From Sinohyriopsis cumingii (taxonomy: Eukaryota; Mollusca; Bivalvia; Unionida; Unionidae): DNA of 64,000 bases. The stretch is from the NCBI GenBank assembly GCA_028554795.2, contig CM068825.1:90454951-90518950 (forward strand), read 5' to 3'. Both the position numbers and the translations under genes were made by a program. Positions 12,870 through 24,619 of the stretch are shown in pieces. The notes under the pieces were generated by a model. That model searched no databases. It was not told where the DNA came from and worked only from the letters and a program-made list of their open reading frames with translations. How positions within the stretch are numbered: position 1 is the stretch's first letter; each line of letters starts with the position of its first letter.

Positions 12870-13920
12870 TATAGTGGGGTTTACCTGCACATGCGATCAG
12901 ATGGCAGACTGTTCAACCTGGCACGACTGAAGGCAAAGAGCAAAGTGCATGAAGCAACCAACAGAGACTTTCTCTTCGCAGACGATGCTGCTCTAGCCAC
13001 TCACACAGAAGCTGAGCTACAGCGCCTGATGGACCGCTTTGCTAAAGCATGTGATGAGTTTGGGCTGACCATCAGCCTAAAGAAAACAAACATGATGGCT
13101 CAGGATGCAGACCCCCCAAGTATCAACATTAACAACTATGAACTTGAGGTAGTCAGTCAGTTCATGTACCTCGGCTTTACCATCACCAACCTCTTGCTCG
13201 AAGCTGAGCTCAATAGGTGGACTGGAAAGGCATCAACAACTCTCTTCAGGTTGTTGCAGAGAGTGTGGAACAACAACATGCTGACTCTGAACACTAAGAT
13301 CTCCGTGTACCGTGCCTGCATGCTAAGCACTCTCCTGTACGCCAGTGAAACTTAGACTCTGTACGCCTCACAAGAGAAAAGACTGAGCACATTTTACAGG
13401 TGATGCCTCCGACGCATACTTGGGATCATCTGGAGTGATCAAGCAACAAACAACAAGGTGCTTGAACGTGCCAAGATTCCCAGCATGGTCACACTCGCAT
13501 CAGATGGCTGGGCCATGCACGTCAGATGGATGACAGACAGATCCCCAAAGATATTCTTTATTTGAAACTTGCCTCTGGCAAAAGGTTGATCGGACAGCCT
13601 TCTACTTCAAGGATGTCTGCAAGCACAATATGAAAGCCCTTGACATCAATGTCAACACCTGGGAAGAGCTTGCTCTAAACAGGTCCAGCTGGCGACAAGC
13701 TCTTACCACTGGTCTGAAAGCCGGCGAGGACAAGCTACACTTGCTAGCTGATGAAAAGCAATCACAGAGGAAGAAGAAGCAGCTCCAACCCACACCAGAC
13801 TCAACCTTCCAGTGCAGGAAGGACTGCCACTCCACTGTTGAGCTACGTAGCCACAGCAAACACTGTACAACCACCAACGGGGACATCTCTCCTGGGCGCA
13901 CTTCCACCGTCACTTGAGAC
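12870..13920 (+). pseudogene. Non-LTR retrotransposon, 3' part of reverse transcriptase ORF, broken
   Basis: The first open stretch carries the catalytic FADDAAL box (LINE reverse transcriptases have F/YADD) and then GLTISLKKT, the thumb-like region and LLYASET. A stop follows, then frameshifted remnants (the LRRILGI type segment), and a last frame from about 13630 with MKALDINVNTWEELALNRSS. It ends with a C-x3-C...H-x4-C-like knuckle (QCRKDCHS then SHSKHC) at 13917. Its GC content is clearly higher than the flanks, as expected of a recent insertion. The 5' half is missing, typical of abortive reverse transcription. It cannot make active enzyme. Confidence 0.85.
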
Positions 13921-14235
13921 TAATGGATGCCAACCAATAGTGGGGTCATACTGAGTATCAAAATATTAAAGCTGGGAAAGTGGAGATATCATTGATTTTG
14001 AGCCCAAAAATGGTGTTCAGTATGAGTCTTATGTATATACTGGATGGACAAAAATAGACGGCATACTTTTGAACCTCCTTTGAGTGATATTTTGAAAGGT
14101 AGAAAAAGGTAAAATACCAAGCCTAATTACAATACAGACCATTTAAAAGTAGAGTGCAATTATCATCTCTTTGCTCAAACAATTTAGCCCTGCTGGATTT
14201 TGTACTAAAAATCTATATAGCCCTGTAAGGGTTAA

Positions 14236-15060
14236 CCCTTTACCTCATAGAGTGTATGGCTTTTTAGGCCTTTCAATATACATGTAGCAAATTTACCCAG
14301 TGCAGTGCACTATAAATAGAGCACCTGTTACCTGTTGTACTCCATACACATAGGCCTGCCTGTTAACTGTTAAGCATTGAAGGGTATATTTCATTTAACA
14401 GCAATTTTAATCATTTAACAGTTTTGGTACACATAAATTATGATGGAAAGATTTCAGAGTAAAATATGATCGTTATAGCTGTATAATTATTTTTCACGGA
14501 AGAATTTTTTATGTGCTTTAAATCCTTGAGAGAACTCATTCACCATCAAGTCAGTGAAGCCGCATGACTGACCGTAACTGCCATTTCTCATATTCCAAAT
14601 CTACAAGTTCTGTACATCTACATCATTAAATCATCTGAATTTGATAATTTATAAAAACTAATTGCTGCCTACATCATTGTCAGAGCCTTTACATAAGTTA
14701 TTGAAGCTTTTATAGTTGTGATTCTAATCATGAAAACTTGAGTAAGTATTGAACAAAATCTTCGACCTCCATTTTGGAGTGTGGAGAATACAACCTAGTT
14801 ACTTTAAACAGCAGATTTAGACCAGAGCTTAAACAGCAACCACATGATCTGAGATAATGGTCATTCACACCAATAAATGTAGTATCTAATGGGGGTTTTC
14901 CCTGGAGATGGTGCTATGAAAACCCACTCAAAATGGCCGATGTTTACAGCAGGCGTAGAAAGGCGCTTCCATGAGAACAGTGTAGAGTGTCAAAAGGCGC
15001 TTGTGTTCGAATCATGTAGAGGCATCCAAAGGCACTTTGATGCGAATGGAGTAGAGCGTT
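14236..15060 (+). mobile_element. piggyBac-like MITE, family 1, right end altered
   Basis: The left end is TTAA then CCCTTTACCTCAT (14232 on), and the body matches the copy at 46132. Near the right it carries three 35-bp subterminal units, but the terminal ggtaaaggg is missing; the last unit ends at gagtagagcg followed by TTTAAG. Orientation is opposite to 7443. Confidence 0.8.
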
Positions 15061-17079
15061 TAAGATAAAGTGAATTAATAAGAATCTAAAACTGAAATTA
15101 AGAAGTAAAGATATTTTGTTTGAACAAAATATTTCTGTCTGAACACACAGACTTTGGCTTTGATGCATTTACAGTCTAAATACAGTATTATGGAACAGAT
15201 GAGAAATCTGGCTTTGTAATCAGAAAAATGCTGATTCAAGAGAGTTTGGCTTGTGTTACTAAAAAACCTTAATTTGGAGCAGATGTATCCAAAAGATAAT
15301 ACCTGTGAGCTGTGAAGAATTGCATACAACTAAAGCTGTAACGATTAATTGGTCATACTCATAATCGGACCGATTATTGGAACAATCTGTATAATTGGTA
15401 TCAGCAGAAATAATCGGTGCCGTTGTGAACAAATTTCCAAAATATATATTTAATCATAACATTCATCTTGATGTGGCTTGAATTTTAAATCAGAATTATA
15501 TAGTAGAAATTAAGGAATAAACATTTGATTTGGGGGTTAATTGAAAGACAGTTAATTCTTAAAAGTTAACACACTTGCTGTAAACTACCACTGATTGTCT
15601 GCTCACAACAAATTATCAATACCATGCATGCACTCATCCCAATCACACCAGCCAGTGAGGCCTCGTGTGGCTGTTGAACTTCCAGCATACACATTACAGG
15701 GATGGTCCTGGCTTTTAAAAAGTTGTTACCAAAAAAATAGTCAATCTCAATATTTTGTTGCCAATTTTCAAAAAATGTTGACAGAATAAGTAGTGAATAT
15801 TTTTCCAAGACTTAATGTAATAGGCAATGAAAATTTAAAAAAGATGGGATAGTTATTACTTTATTGACAACAAGCAATACAGCCATAATATTACAAAATA
15901 AATCATTACATGACTGTTTTGCACTACTTCCATGGTCTTCGCATTGTGCATCACCGTTAGTGCATAGATTTAACTGTTGTCACATGAAATAAATGCATTA
16001 TCAAATGTAAAATATCTACTTTCCTACAGTCTCTCTTTTTTTAATAGAAACATCAGGTATTAAGCAAATCTGTTTTATGTATATTATTTTCCAAATAATT
16101 TTTTTGTAAGAAACTTTATTTAGATAATGACATTTTAATGCTAAAACCCTATGATTGTACTTTGCATCGTAAGATAAGTGATGTATAATTGTTACATGCT
16201 TAGGCTCGAATAAACAGTAACAAAGAAAGAGTGAAAACAACAAGCTTTTTAAAATTTAACAGATAATTTATTTTCCTGGAAAATTCTGTAAAAATGGAAA
16301 AAAAAGAGAACTTAAGGTTTCAAGAATCAAATCCAAAAATAATCTAAGAATAATCCATGAATTAAATTGCAAAAGTCCTAGTAATAAATGTTATAATAAT
16401 TTCAAATTTGAATCCTGATGTAAAATCCAAGAATGATGACAATGATGTATGCTGCAGTCATTACTGTGCTTATCTACAGTTCCTTGTAGAAATACAAAAA
16501 ATGTCAATCCGGTGTTGGAAATCCAAATTAAATTTGTAAGCAATGTCTTTCCCTGTGTTAGCACTCTTCAAAATATTCCCAGACAAATAACAGAATTAAT
16601 CCTTTTGAATCCAAGTAATTTGAAATAACTCCAAACAAGTAATTTGAAATAACTCTAAATAGGTAATTTGAAATAACTCTAAACAGCACAACATAACACT
16701 TTAACTGCCCAACTTCTTCTTAAACATCAGCAAGGGTCATGTGATCATCCCCTGGAAGTTTCTGGTTGGAAATTCTTGTAAAATATCATTTCCACCCTGA
16801 GAAAACCAATCATAAAAGAAATAAAATTAAAAAAAAGTTGTCTACATCTTAAACCCACGTAGTCCCATTGTGACCTTAACAACAACCAATCATTTTAAAA
16901 TAAAATAGAACTTTCTTTACTAATTCTGAACTTAGGTCAGAATTTAGATCAACACCTGTTGTTTATAAACTAACAGTCAAGGTCAATCAATTTTCTGAAA
17001 AAGTATCATCTCTAGTGAAGAAATTTACAATACAAAAGCATGTAAGAAAAATAAAAATTTAAAACTGACAAACTATTAA

Positions 17080-17151
<72 letters not shown>

Positions 17152-17561
17152 TCAGATATACGTAACATAATGTGACCATCGATTTCATGCATTCAGGAAT
17201 TAAATTCCCCTTCCCCCTTTTAAGGCTAGCTTCACAAAGTACATCTTCATCAACCAGGAGTTCAGAAATTTATTTTTGCCATGCTTTACATGGTTTGCTT
17301 GTTAGTGAAATACTTCCTAAATCCCAGGAATGATCACTAAATGCTGTAGAATTTTTCTTGATAAACAAATTATAATCTCCATTCCCACTAATAAAATTTA
17401 CACAAGTCAACTTGACCTGGCATTACTGTACTGTATATATAAGCATTGATTACCATCATTATGTTAAAAGAAGCAATGAAGAAACATATCACAGAGCATA
17501 TGTGCCCCAAAAAAACTAATTCGGAATAAATATGTTATTTAGTAAAGAGTTTTATTTGCAC
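15061..17561. other. DNMT3 intron with short tandem repeats, no gene seen
   Basis: AT-rich. It contains a three-unit 24-bp repeat (aagtaatttgaaataactcc) at 16612-16685 and a (TA)n run at 17083-17148. A short phrase near 15340-15420 rich in 'ataatcgg' may be another repeat fragment. Confidence 0.5.
17083..17148. repeat. (TA)n microsatellite
   Basis: About 33 uninterrupted TA dinucleotides. Confidence 0.95.
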
Positions 17562-18895
17562 ATAATAATAATAATAATGAGGACTTCGTATAGCGCCTAA
17601 TCTTTTGAAGCTCTAAGTGATATGATTACAAAACAAACACCACGAAATTAGTAAACATAAAAGCGTGCTGTAAATATTTAAGGTAGGGAACATCATTAGG
17701 TCTTTAAGTTTGTTCTTGCAGTCAAAATAGGTGAGTTTTAAGAGCACTCTTGAATGAGATCACTGTGTCTTTGTGTCAAAGTTCAGTGGGCAATTCATTC
17801 CATGTTGCTGGGCCCTGGTATGCAAAAGAATGCTATCTATATGACTTTGTTTTCATAGTGGGAATAATGAGTATATGATTGTCAGAAGAGGAGCGTAAGT
17901 ATCTTGCTGGTGTGTACACATGGGTGAGGTCGGATAGGTATGTTGGACTGGAGTCCATCAGTGAAATGTAGCACAGAGAACAAATTTTGTGTTTGATTCT
18001 GGATCGAATGGATAGCCAGTGTAGGGTACAGAGCAGCGGGGAGGTGTGCTCTGACCGTGGTACTCTAAGTATGATCTGAGCAGCAGTGTTTTGAACTTTT
18101 TGAAGTTTCTGGAGCAGATATTGAGATGAACCAGACAGAATTTAGTTACAATAGTCCAGTCTTGAAAGTAGTAATGAACACACAAGTGTTTTAGTGGCAT
18201 CAGCTGGAAGATATTTGCGAATGGAGCTGATGCGTCTCAGGTCAAGATATGCATCCTTGCATATGTTCATGACATGTTGGTGCAATGTGAGAGTACTGTC
18301 CATAGTAACACCTAGGTTTCGTACTGATTGTGTGAATTTACTGTTGGCGTTGCTGATATTTATTGTTTGAGGTAAAGGATGTGAATGAGAAAGTCTTTGT
18401 GTTGTGATCAGAATGGCCTTGCTTTTATCATCATTCATCTGCAGCTTGTTACATGTCATCCATGATTTCACATCAGAAATGCACTTCTCTACACCTTGTA
18501 TGGTAGCATCAACTTCACTTGGATGGCTTGATTTGTATATTTGGGTGTCAGCGTACAATTGGTGAAACACTGGATGATGATCTATGACACTTGAGAGTGA
18601 CTGCGTGTATTGAATGAAGAGAACAGGTCCAAGAACAGACCCCTGTGAACACCACAACATAGATCAACTGGGCTGGAGTGTATTCCATTTGCAGATACAA
18701 TTTGTGTCCTGTTGACCAAGTAGGACTTGAACCACAGTAGGGCTGTATCATGAATGCCAAATACATGCTGGAGACGGTGAAGTAATATATCATGGTGTAT
18801 TGTGTCAAATGCTGCAGACAAATCAAGGAGGGTGAGGACTGTAATCTTTCCACTTACCATCTGCATGATCAAGCAAATATGATCATATTGGGTGT
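17562..18895 (-). pseudogene. CR1/L2-like non-LTR retrotransposon, 5'-truncated, frameshifted
   Basis: On the minus strand the reverse transcriptase reads LLDLSAAFDTIHHDILLHRL (palm motif A) and WFKSYLVNRTQ. A frame change at about 18650 is followed by SVLGPVLFIQY, a YADTQIY box where the catalytic D-D is already D-T, and NLGVTMDSTLTL, ending at LSRLDYCN before a stop. Readable remnants continue to about 17740. The 3' end (low coordinates) closes with aaagattaggcgctatacga and an (ATT)n tail, the CR1/L2 style of 3' terminus. The altered motif and frame break show it is dead. Confidence 0.85.
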
Positions 18896-19087
18896 GATCT
18901 TAAAAGGGGGCTGAGAGGATGATAAAAAAGCTGCTTTCTGTTGGGGTTGGGAAGTGAAAAATGGGAAAACAGTATATGTATTTTGCTGGTTAAATCTAGT
19001 TTTGCTGGTGATTGACCATTTGTTTGTATTTTTTCTGATATTTTCATGTTGCTCATTTTGAGACTTATCTATTAAAATATGTTACAG

Positions 19088-19233
19088 ATGGCACAGGGAG
19101 CCTTTTCATTGATTTTTTGCGGATTTTGTTGCAAGTGATGAGACTTTCCATGAATAGGCATGTATTCTGGATGATGGAGAACACTGCTGCCATGAAACGA
19201 GAGTATAAAGAGATTATCTGCAGCAATTTAGAG
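19088..19233 (+). CDS. DNMT3: DNMT3 exon with motif VI (ENT variant)
   Basis: The exon opens after a ttacag acceptor; its first two bases complete the codon split from the exon at 5132. It reads NGTGSLFIDFLRILLQ, followed later by HVFWMMENTAAMKREYKEI. This aligns with the DNMT3 stretch containing EGTGRLFFEF and FWLFENVVAM. The Glu of the ENV motif, which contacts the target cytosine, is kept, but the Val is Thr here. The exon is 146 nt and ends in phase 0 at GAG before the donor GTATGT. There is no stop or frameshift. A piggyBac-like MITE begins only 200 bp downstream. The intron before it is about 13.9 kb. Confidence 0.93.
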
Positions 19234-19432
19234 GTATGTGTGCATATAGAAAGTTTTGTTTGAAAAATAATTGGACAGACTGGATTTAATAATTTCACTC
19301 AGAGAATGTTAATGTTAGATTTCTGCCTGAAATAAAATTCCGCCTGAAATCCTGTGCAACATTTTCCATGCAGACTTAAGGCGCATTTCAGATGGATTTT
19401 TGTAACCATTTTCTACCTAAACCATAACTTAA

Positions 19433-20183
19433 CCCTTCACCTCATAGAGCATAGTGACAAAATACAGCGTGCTATAAATAGAACACATGTTACCTAGTCG
19501 ACTGCATACGCATAGGCCTGCCTGTGAACTGTTAAGCAATGTAGTGTATGTTATGTTTAACAGCAATTTTAACCATTTTACATTTTTGGTACACCTCTAT
19601 TATATGTGGAAAAATTAAGAGTAAAGTCCGATTGTTATAGCCGTGTAATTATTTTTCACGGAAGAATTTATGTGCTTTAAAATCTTGAGAGAACTCGTTC
19701 ACCGTCATGTCAGTGAGGCCGCGTGATCAACCGTAGCTGCCATTTTCCATACTGGAAAATTACATGTTTTTCGTCTGCGTCTACATCACTAAGTCATCTG
19801 AATTTGATATTTTATAAAAACTAATTGCTGCCTACATCAATATCAGAGCCTTTACCTAAGTTATTGAATCTTTCATAGTTGTGATTCTAATCATGAAAAC
19901 TTGAGTAAATACTGAATGAAATCCACGACCTCCATTTTGGAGAGTGGAGATTACGACTCAGTTACTTTAAATAGCAGATATCGACCAGTGCATAAACAAT
20001 GACCACGTGATCTGACATAATTGTCAATCGCAGAAATGAATGTAGAATTTAATAGGGGGATTTTCCCTGAAGGTGGCACCATGAAAACCAGCTCAGAATG
20101 GCTGATGTTTACAGCAGGCGTCAAAAGACACTTCCATGTGAATGGAGTAGAGGCGTCCAAAGGCACTTGCATGAGGTAAAGGG
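19433..20183 (+). mobile_element. piggyBac-like MITE, family 1, complete copy
   Basis: TTAA flanks at 19429-19432 and 20184-20187 bracket CCCTTCACCTCAT and ATGAGGTAAAGGG. It is 751 bp with only two subterminal 35-bp units, the shortest array of the four copies that retain them. It lies 200 bp downstream of a DNMT3 exon in the following intron. Confidence 0.88.
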
Positions 20184-20331
20184 TTAAAGCAGCTTAGGCG
20201 AATTTTGGGTGGACTTCAGGTGGATTTCTGGCGGAATTTTAGGTGAAATGCGCAAATTAGTTGTCCTTAGGTTCTGCTTAAACAAAAAAATACATCTAAG
20301 ATTTCCACCTGAAATGGAAATCTGCCTAAGG

Positions 20332-20669
20332 CAGAGGTGGGCAAACTTTCCAATACAAGTGCCGCATACACAAATTTACACATTGTCGCGGGCCGCATAG
20401 TTCATTAAGTAAAATAATTAATATTTGAAATAGCAAAAACAAAAGGTTTTTCTAAATAACATCTAATTAATTTTCAGTTGTTAATATGCTATTAATATTT
20501 GAAAACTTAAACTTCAAAAGAAGCACATTTATTTGATAAACAGAGTAACATAAACAGAGTCAGTGTGAATGATGACTTGTTCCTAGGCCGCATGAAAACC
20601 CTTGGCGAGCCGCATGAAAGCCCTTGTCGGGCCGCATGTGGCCCGCGGGCCGTAGTTTGCCCACCCCTG
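20332..20669. mobile_element. hAT-type MITE with 8-bp target duplication
   Basis: The element starts CAGAGGTGGGCAAACTT and ends AGTTTGCCCACCCCTG, an imperfect inverted repeat of the CAGNGGTGG type seen in hAT elements. An identical 8-bp direct repeat, GCCTAAGG, flanks it (20324-20331 and 20670-20677), which is the hAT duplication length. At 338 bp it is non-coding, with GC-rich ends (ggccgcatgtggcccgcggg) and an AT-rich middle. It needed a transposase from elsewhere. Confidence 0.9.
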
Positions 20670-20677
20670 GCCTAAGG

Positions 20678-23050
20678 TGTCTGTCTAAAAAATGGCTGTC
20701 TAAAATGGCCACATAAAAATCATCCAGTAAAAAATTTATTTAGATTTTAATAAACATCCTAATGATGCTTTGAAATTATTTGGAATCAATGATGGTCACA
20801 ATAATTTTTAAAATGGATGATGAGTTTTATTTTGAAAGACATTATCAAATAAGATTTAGGTTTTTCTTGTCCTCATTTTCTTTTTTGCATACAAATCCTA
20901 TTCTATGATGGCACCATTTATGTCTTTTTCATTTCACTTAAAATTTGGTGAGATTTTTTGTAAAAAATTGACCAATGGTGATATTTTACTAACATTTCTT
21001 TGAAAGTTTGGTGAGATTTTAATAAAGTTTTGACCATTATATAGTATTGTACTGAAGGCTCAGTAATTTTTCACAGACATTTCAGAAGATTTCAAATAAA
21101 TAGTGAATATGAATTAAACAGGACTTTATTAACCAGGGTAATATTTCACTGACCATGAAAATAAATTATACAGCTGTTATAATTACATGACATCCAAGAG
21201 ATATGGGAATTGTACTGCAGACTTGACTATTGAATGCACAGACTATGATAGTGTTGTGGTCGCTTGAATGAGTTTTTGTTCCATAAGCAGACGTGGCAAA
21301 CATTTATCATGATATAATTACTCATATTTTACTCTAAATCCTAACACAACTAGAATATTTTGATAATATACACAATAATGCCTCACGATATTAAAAATGA
21401 TTCTACTTTTCGGCCAAGAAAATTACGCAAAGATATGATTATCTTTGATAGACATGGGTATGTGGCAACAATTCCCAACAGTGATTTATATGTTGTCCCT
21501 CATTAAATTCTGGAAGCAAATCAGTTTGGAGTTATATAACTTCGAAATCATCTTGGTTGAATTCCTTGTCGTATTATTTAGCTGTTTAGCTGCTACTGTA
21601 AAGCTGTTAATTGTAGTTCAAATCTTTATGGCACAAATTGTAAAATGATAGTCCTGGCATTCAGTTAAAGTTAACCAATCATGTTCCCATTGGTTTTGCA
21701 TTCAAGCTATTCTCATTACTGCATATTTTTCAAATGATTATATAAACACATATCCCGCTAGAAAATTTGAAATGTCAAGCAGGCTCATTTTCCAATAAGT
21801 TCTGTTATGTGAAGATTCATTGGACAAGTACCAACTTTTGACCAATCAGAAAAATGTTTACTATGATTATATTTGTTAAATACTATACAGAACAAATACC
21901 TATTAAAAGGATGATTGTGGAATGGGACTGGACAAAATCAGTTTCAGGTCGGGAGAAAACTGAAATTCTGCTTTAAAATGGAAAACAAGAAAATAATCTT
22001 CATTGAGGGCAGTTAAATCCACTTCGAGTTAAAGCAAAAAAAGCAACCAAAAAAAAAACAAAACAAGAATAACAAAGAAAGATGTGGAAAGAAATTATTG
22101 TTTCCAATTTTGACAATAATATTACAGCTATCAGAAACAGGAAATAAAAATGTTGCTGAAAATCATTACACTGTACAAGAAACAAAAAATAAATTATATT
22201 AAAATATGATAAAGGATTCTTTTTTTTATCAGTAAAGTAATATTTCTTGTTGGTAGTTTTTATTGAAAGGTCATTGATATTACAATCACAAAATAACATT
22301 AGAGTTTCAGAAATTTTGGCTTAATCTCGGTGAAATTTCAATCACAAAATCTCTTTGATATTTTGAAAAAGTTTGACAAAATCTCAGTGAAATTTCACTG
22401 AAATTTGGTGAATACCATACTTTTGGTGAAAAAAGGACATTTGAGTGAATGTCACTGACATTTCACTGATTTCACTAAAACTTCAGTCACATTTTCACTA
22501 GAGTATGATTTTTGTAGAACATATTTTAATAGGAAGCACAAAAACTTACTTCTCAGAGTAAACATCAGATCAAGTCCAAAATCTACCTTGTATCAAATTT
22601 TCCAAGTCCAAAGATTCAGCTATGGAAGTAGTTCTTTCTAAAAAGTTCAAAATTATGCCTAACCTTTCTGCCAAAATCAAAGTCCAAAATCTTCTTGTAT
22701 ACAGATGTAAAATAAACTGGACAATCAGAACTTTTCCGTCTAACAGTTATCCTTTAGGTGGAATATGAGAAACGCTTCACTATTAGATGGATTCCGTTTG
22801 TCACCTTAGCCGTATTCCTAGTCTGCCTAAAATCCGTCTGATATTTTGGATTTTTTAAGTGGAATACACCCTAATCCAGCTAAAATCCAGGCAGAATCTG
22901 CCTAAAAATTTCATCCAGGTGAATGGATGTGATGACATCATTTGGGTTTCACTGAAAGATTTTGTATGATGATTGGACAAAAATGAAAATGGGGCCACCA
23001 TAAACGCAATATTTAAAATCTTCTTATTGCCTCTCCTTTTGAACAGAAAG
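20678..23050. other. DNMT3 intron, no gene seen
   Basis: The phrases 'gcctaaaatccg' and 'tgcctgaaat' recur between 19330-19420, 20190-20330 and 22790-22910, which may be the ends of an older repeat into which the hAT MITE and the piggyBac-like MITE inserted. From about 22930 it carries a unit of the ~135-bp degenerate repeat (repeat B). Confidence 0.4.
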
Positions 23051-23052
23051 TT

Positions 23053-24619
23053 GTATTATGAGTGGTAATTTTCCAGAAACACTGAAAGTGCAACGGTTAC
23101 ACCTATCTTTAAGAAAGGAAAAACGAAGGATCCCGGGAATTACAGACCAATATCAGTTCTACTTGTATTGTCAGAATTATTTGAAAAGCATGTAGCCATT
23201 CAGGTCTTTACATTTTTGAAACATATTCTCTATTTCATAAAGCGCAATCAGGATTTAGAAAGTACCACTCATGCCAAACAGAACTTACCAAATTAATTGA
23301 TCTTTGGCTGAAGGAAATGGATAATGGACACATGACTGGTATTGTTTTCCTTGACTTCAAGAAAGCCTTTGATCTTGTTGATCATGAAATTCTGCTGCAA
23401 ACGTTGAACTGTTACAGGTTCGACAGTCCTTCTTTAAACTTTTTAGATCATGCCTAAAACAAAGGTCTCAACAAGTAAGCATTGGCAATATTAGCTCTCA
23501 AACTCGCACAATTCATTCAGGGGTCCCTCAAGGCTCAGTTTTGGGCCCTCTCCTCTTCCTTATCTATATCAATGATCTACCATTAAATAATGAATCCACA
23601 AATACAGATTTGTTTGCAGATGATGCAACCTTGTATACATCTAGTTCTGATACTGAAGTTATCCAAATGAGATTAAACTCAGACCTTATTAGAGTCCAAA
23701 ACTGGGCACAACAAAATAGGATGATAATTAATGAAGGTAAAACAAAATGTATGATTTTGGGGACATCGCAAAAGCTACACAAGTCATTGAACCCAAAACT
23801 ATCTCTTGCAATAAATAATTATCCTATAGAAAATGTCAAACATGAAAAGCTTTTAGGTGTAACCGTAGATAACAATTTATTATGGAATTACTCTATTGAT
23901 AAGCTTTGTAAAGCACTGTCAACCAAAATTGCCCTACTCAGCAGAATCAAGAAATATTTACCTATGGAAACTTGAAATCTATACTACAAGTCATATATTC
24001 TTCCAACAATAGATTATTGTTCAAATGTATGGTGAAACTGTGCTAAGTCTGAGCTTGACAGGATTTATAAACTTCAGAAACGAGCAGCACGTGTAATTTT
24101 AGATGCATCTATTGATCATCTGTCAAAAGTATTATTTACAGAACTCAAATGGTTTAAAATATATGACAGGATAGATTTTCAAAAGGCAGTTCTTTTTATA
24201 AATGTCTACATGGAACTACACCAGAGTATCTTCAGAACTTGTTCAGTCCTTTTTCAACACAATACCAGTTGAAATCAATATCACATGGAAACCTTCTAGC
24301 ACTTAAACCAAGAACAGAACAATTTAAAAGGAGCTTCCAATACTTTGGTACAGTTCTGTGGAACAAGCTTCCACTTCATGTTAAATCTGCTGAAAATATT
24401 AGAGAATTTAAGAAGAAATATAATGTGTATGTATGTGCTTCTAATAGATAATGGAATTTAGTATTTTAATACTAAACATGTTAAAATAAACAGTAATTAT
24501 TGATATCTTGCTATCTTCATATAATGTACATTGTTATACTCTCCTTAAAGGGCCTCAAGGAAGAATAGTCCTTGACTAATGAGTCACCCTCTATAAATAA
24601 AGCATTATTATTATTATTA
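23053..24619 (+). pseudogene. CR1-like non-LTR retrotransposon, reverse transcriptase remnant
   Basis: The start shows FPETLKVA-like and YRPIS-type finger motifs in shifting frames and a KAF-like motif A near 23360. An open frame (23541-23975) then holds GPLLFLIYINDLPL and the catalytic FADDATLYTS box, continuing to LLGVTVDNNLLW and IKKYLPMET before a stop. The C-terminal section reads in further frames to YFGTVLWNKLPLHVK and a stop at 24449. The 3' end closes with ataaagcatt and (ATT)n. Several stops and shifts make it a pseudogene. It interrupts a unit of repeat B. Confidence 0.87.

Noticed and set aside
19320-22910. A larger element with 'gcctgaaatccg'-type ends containing two MITEs
   Set aside because: The end phrases recur but no clear inverted termini or duplication could be read by eye.
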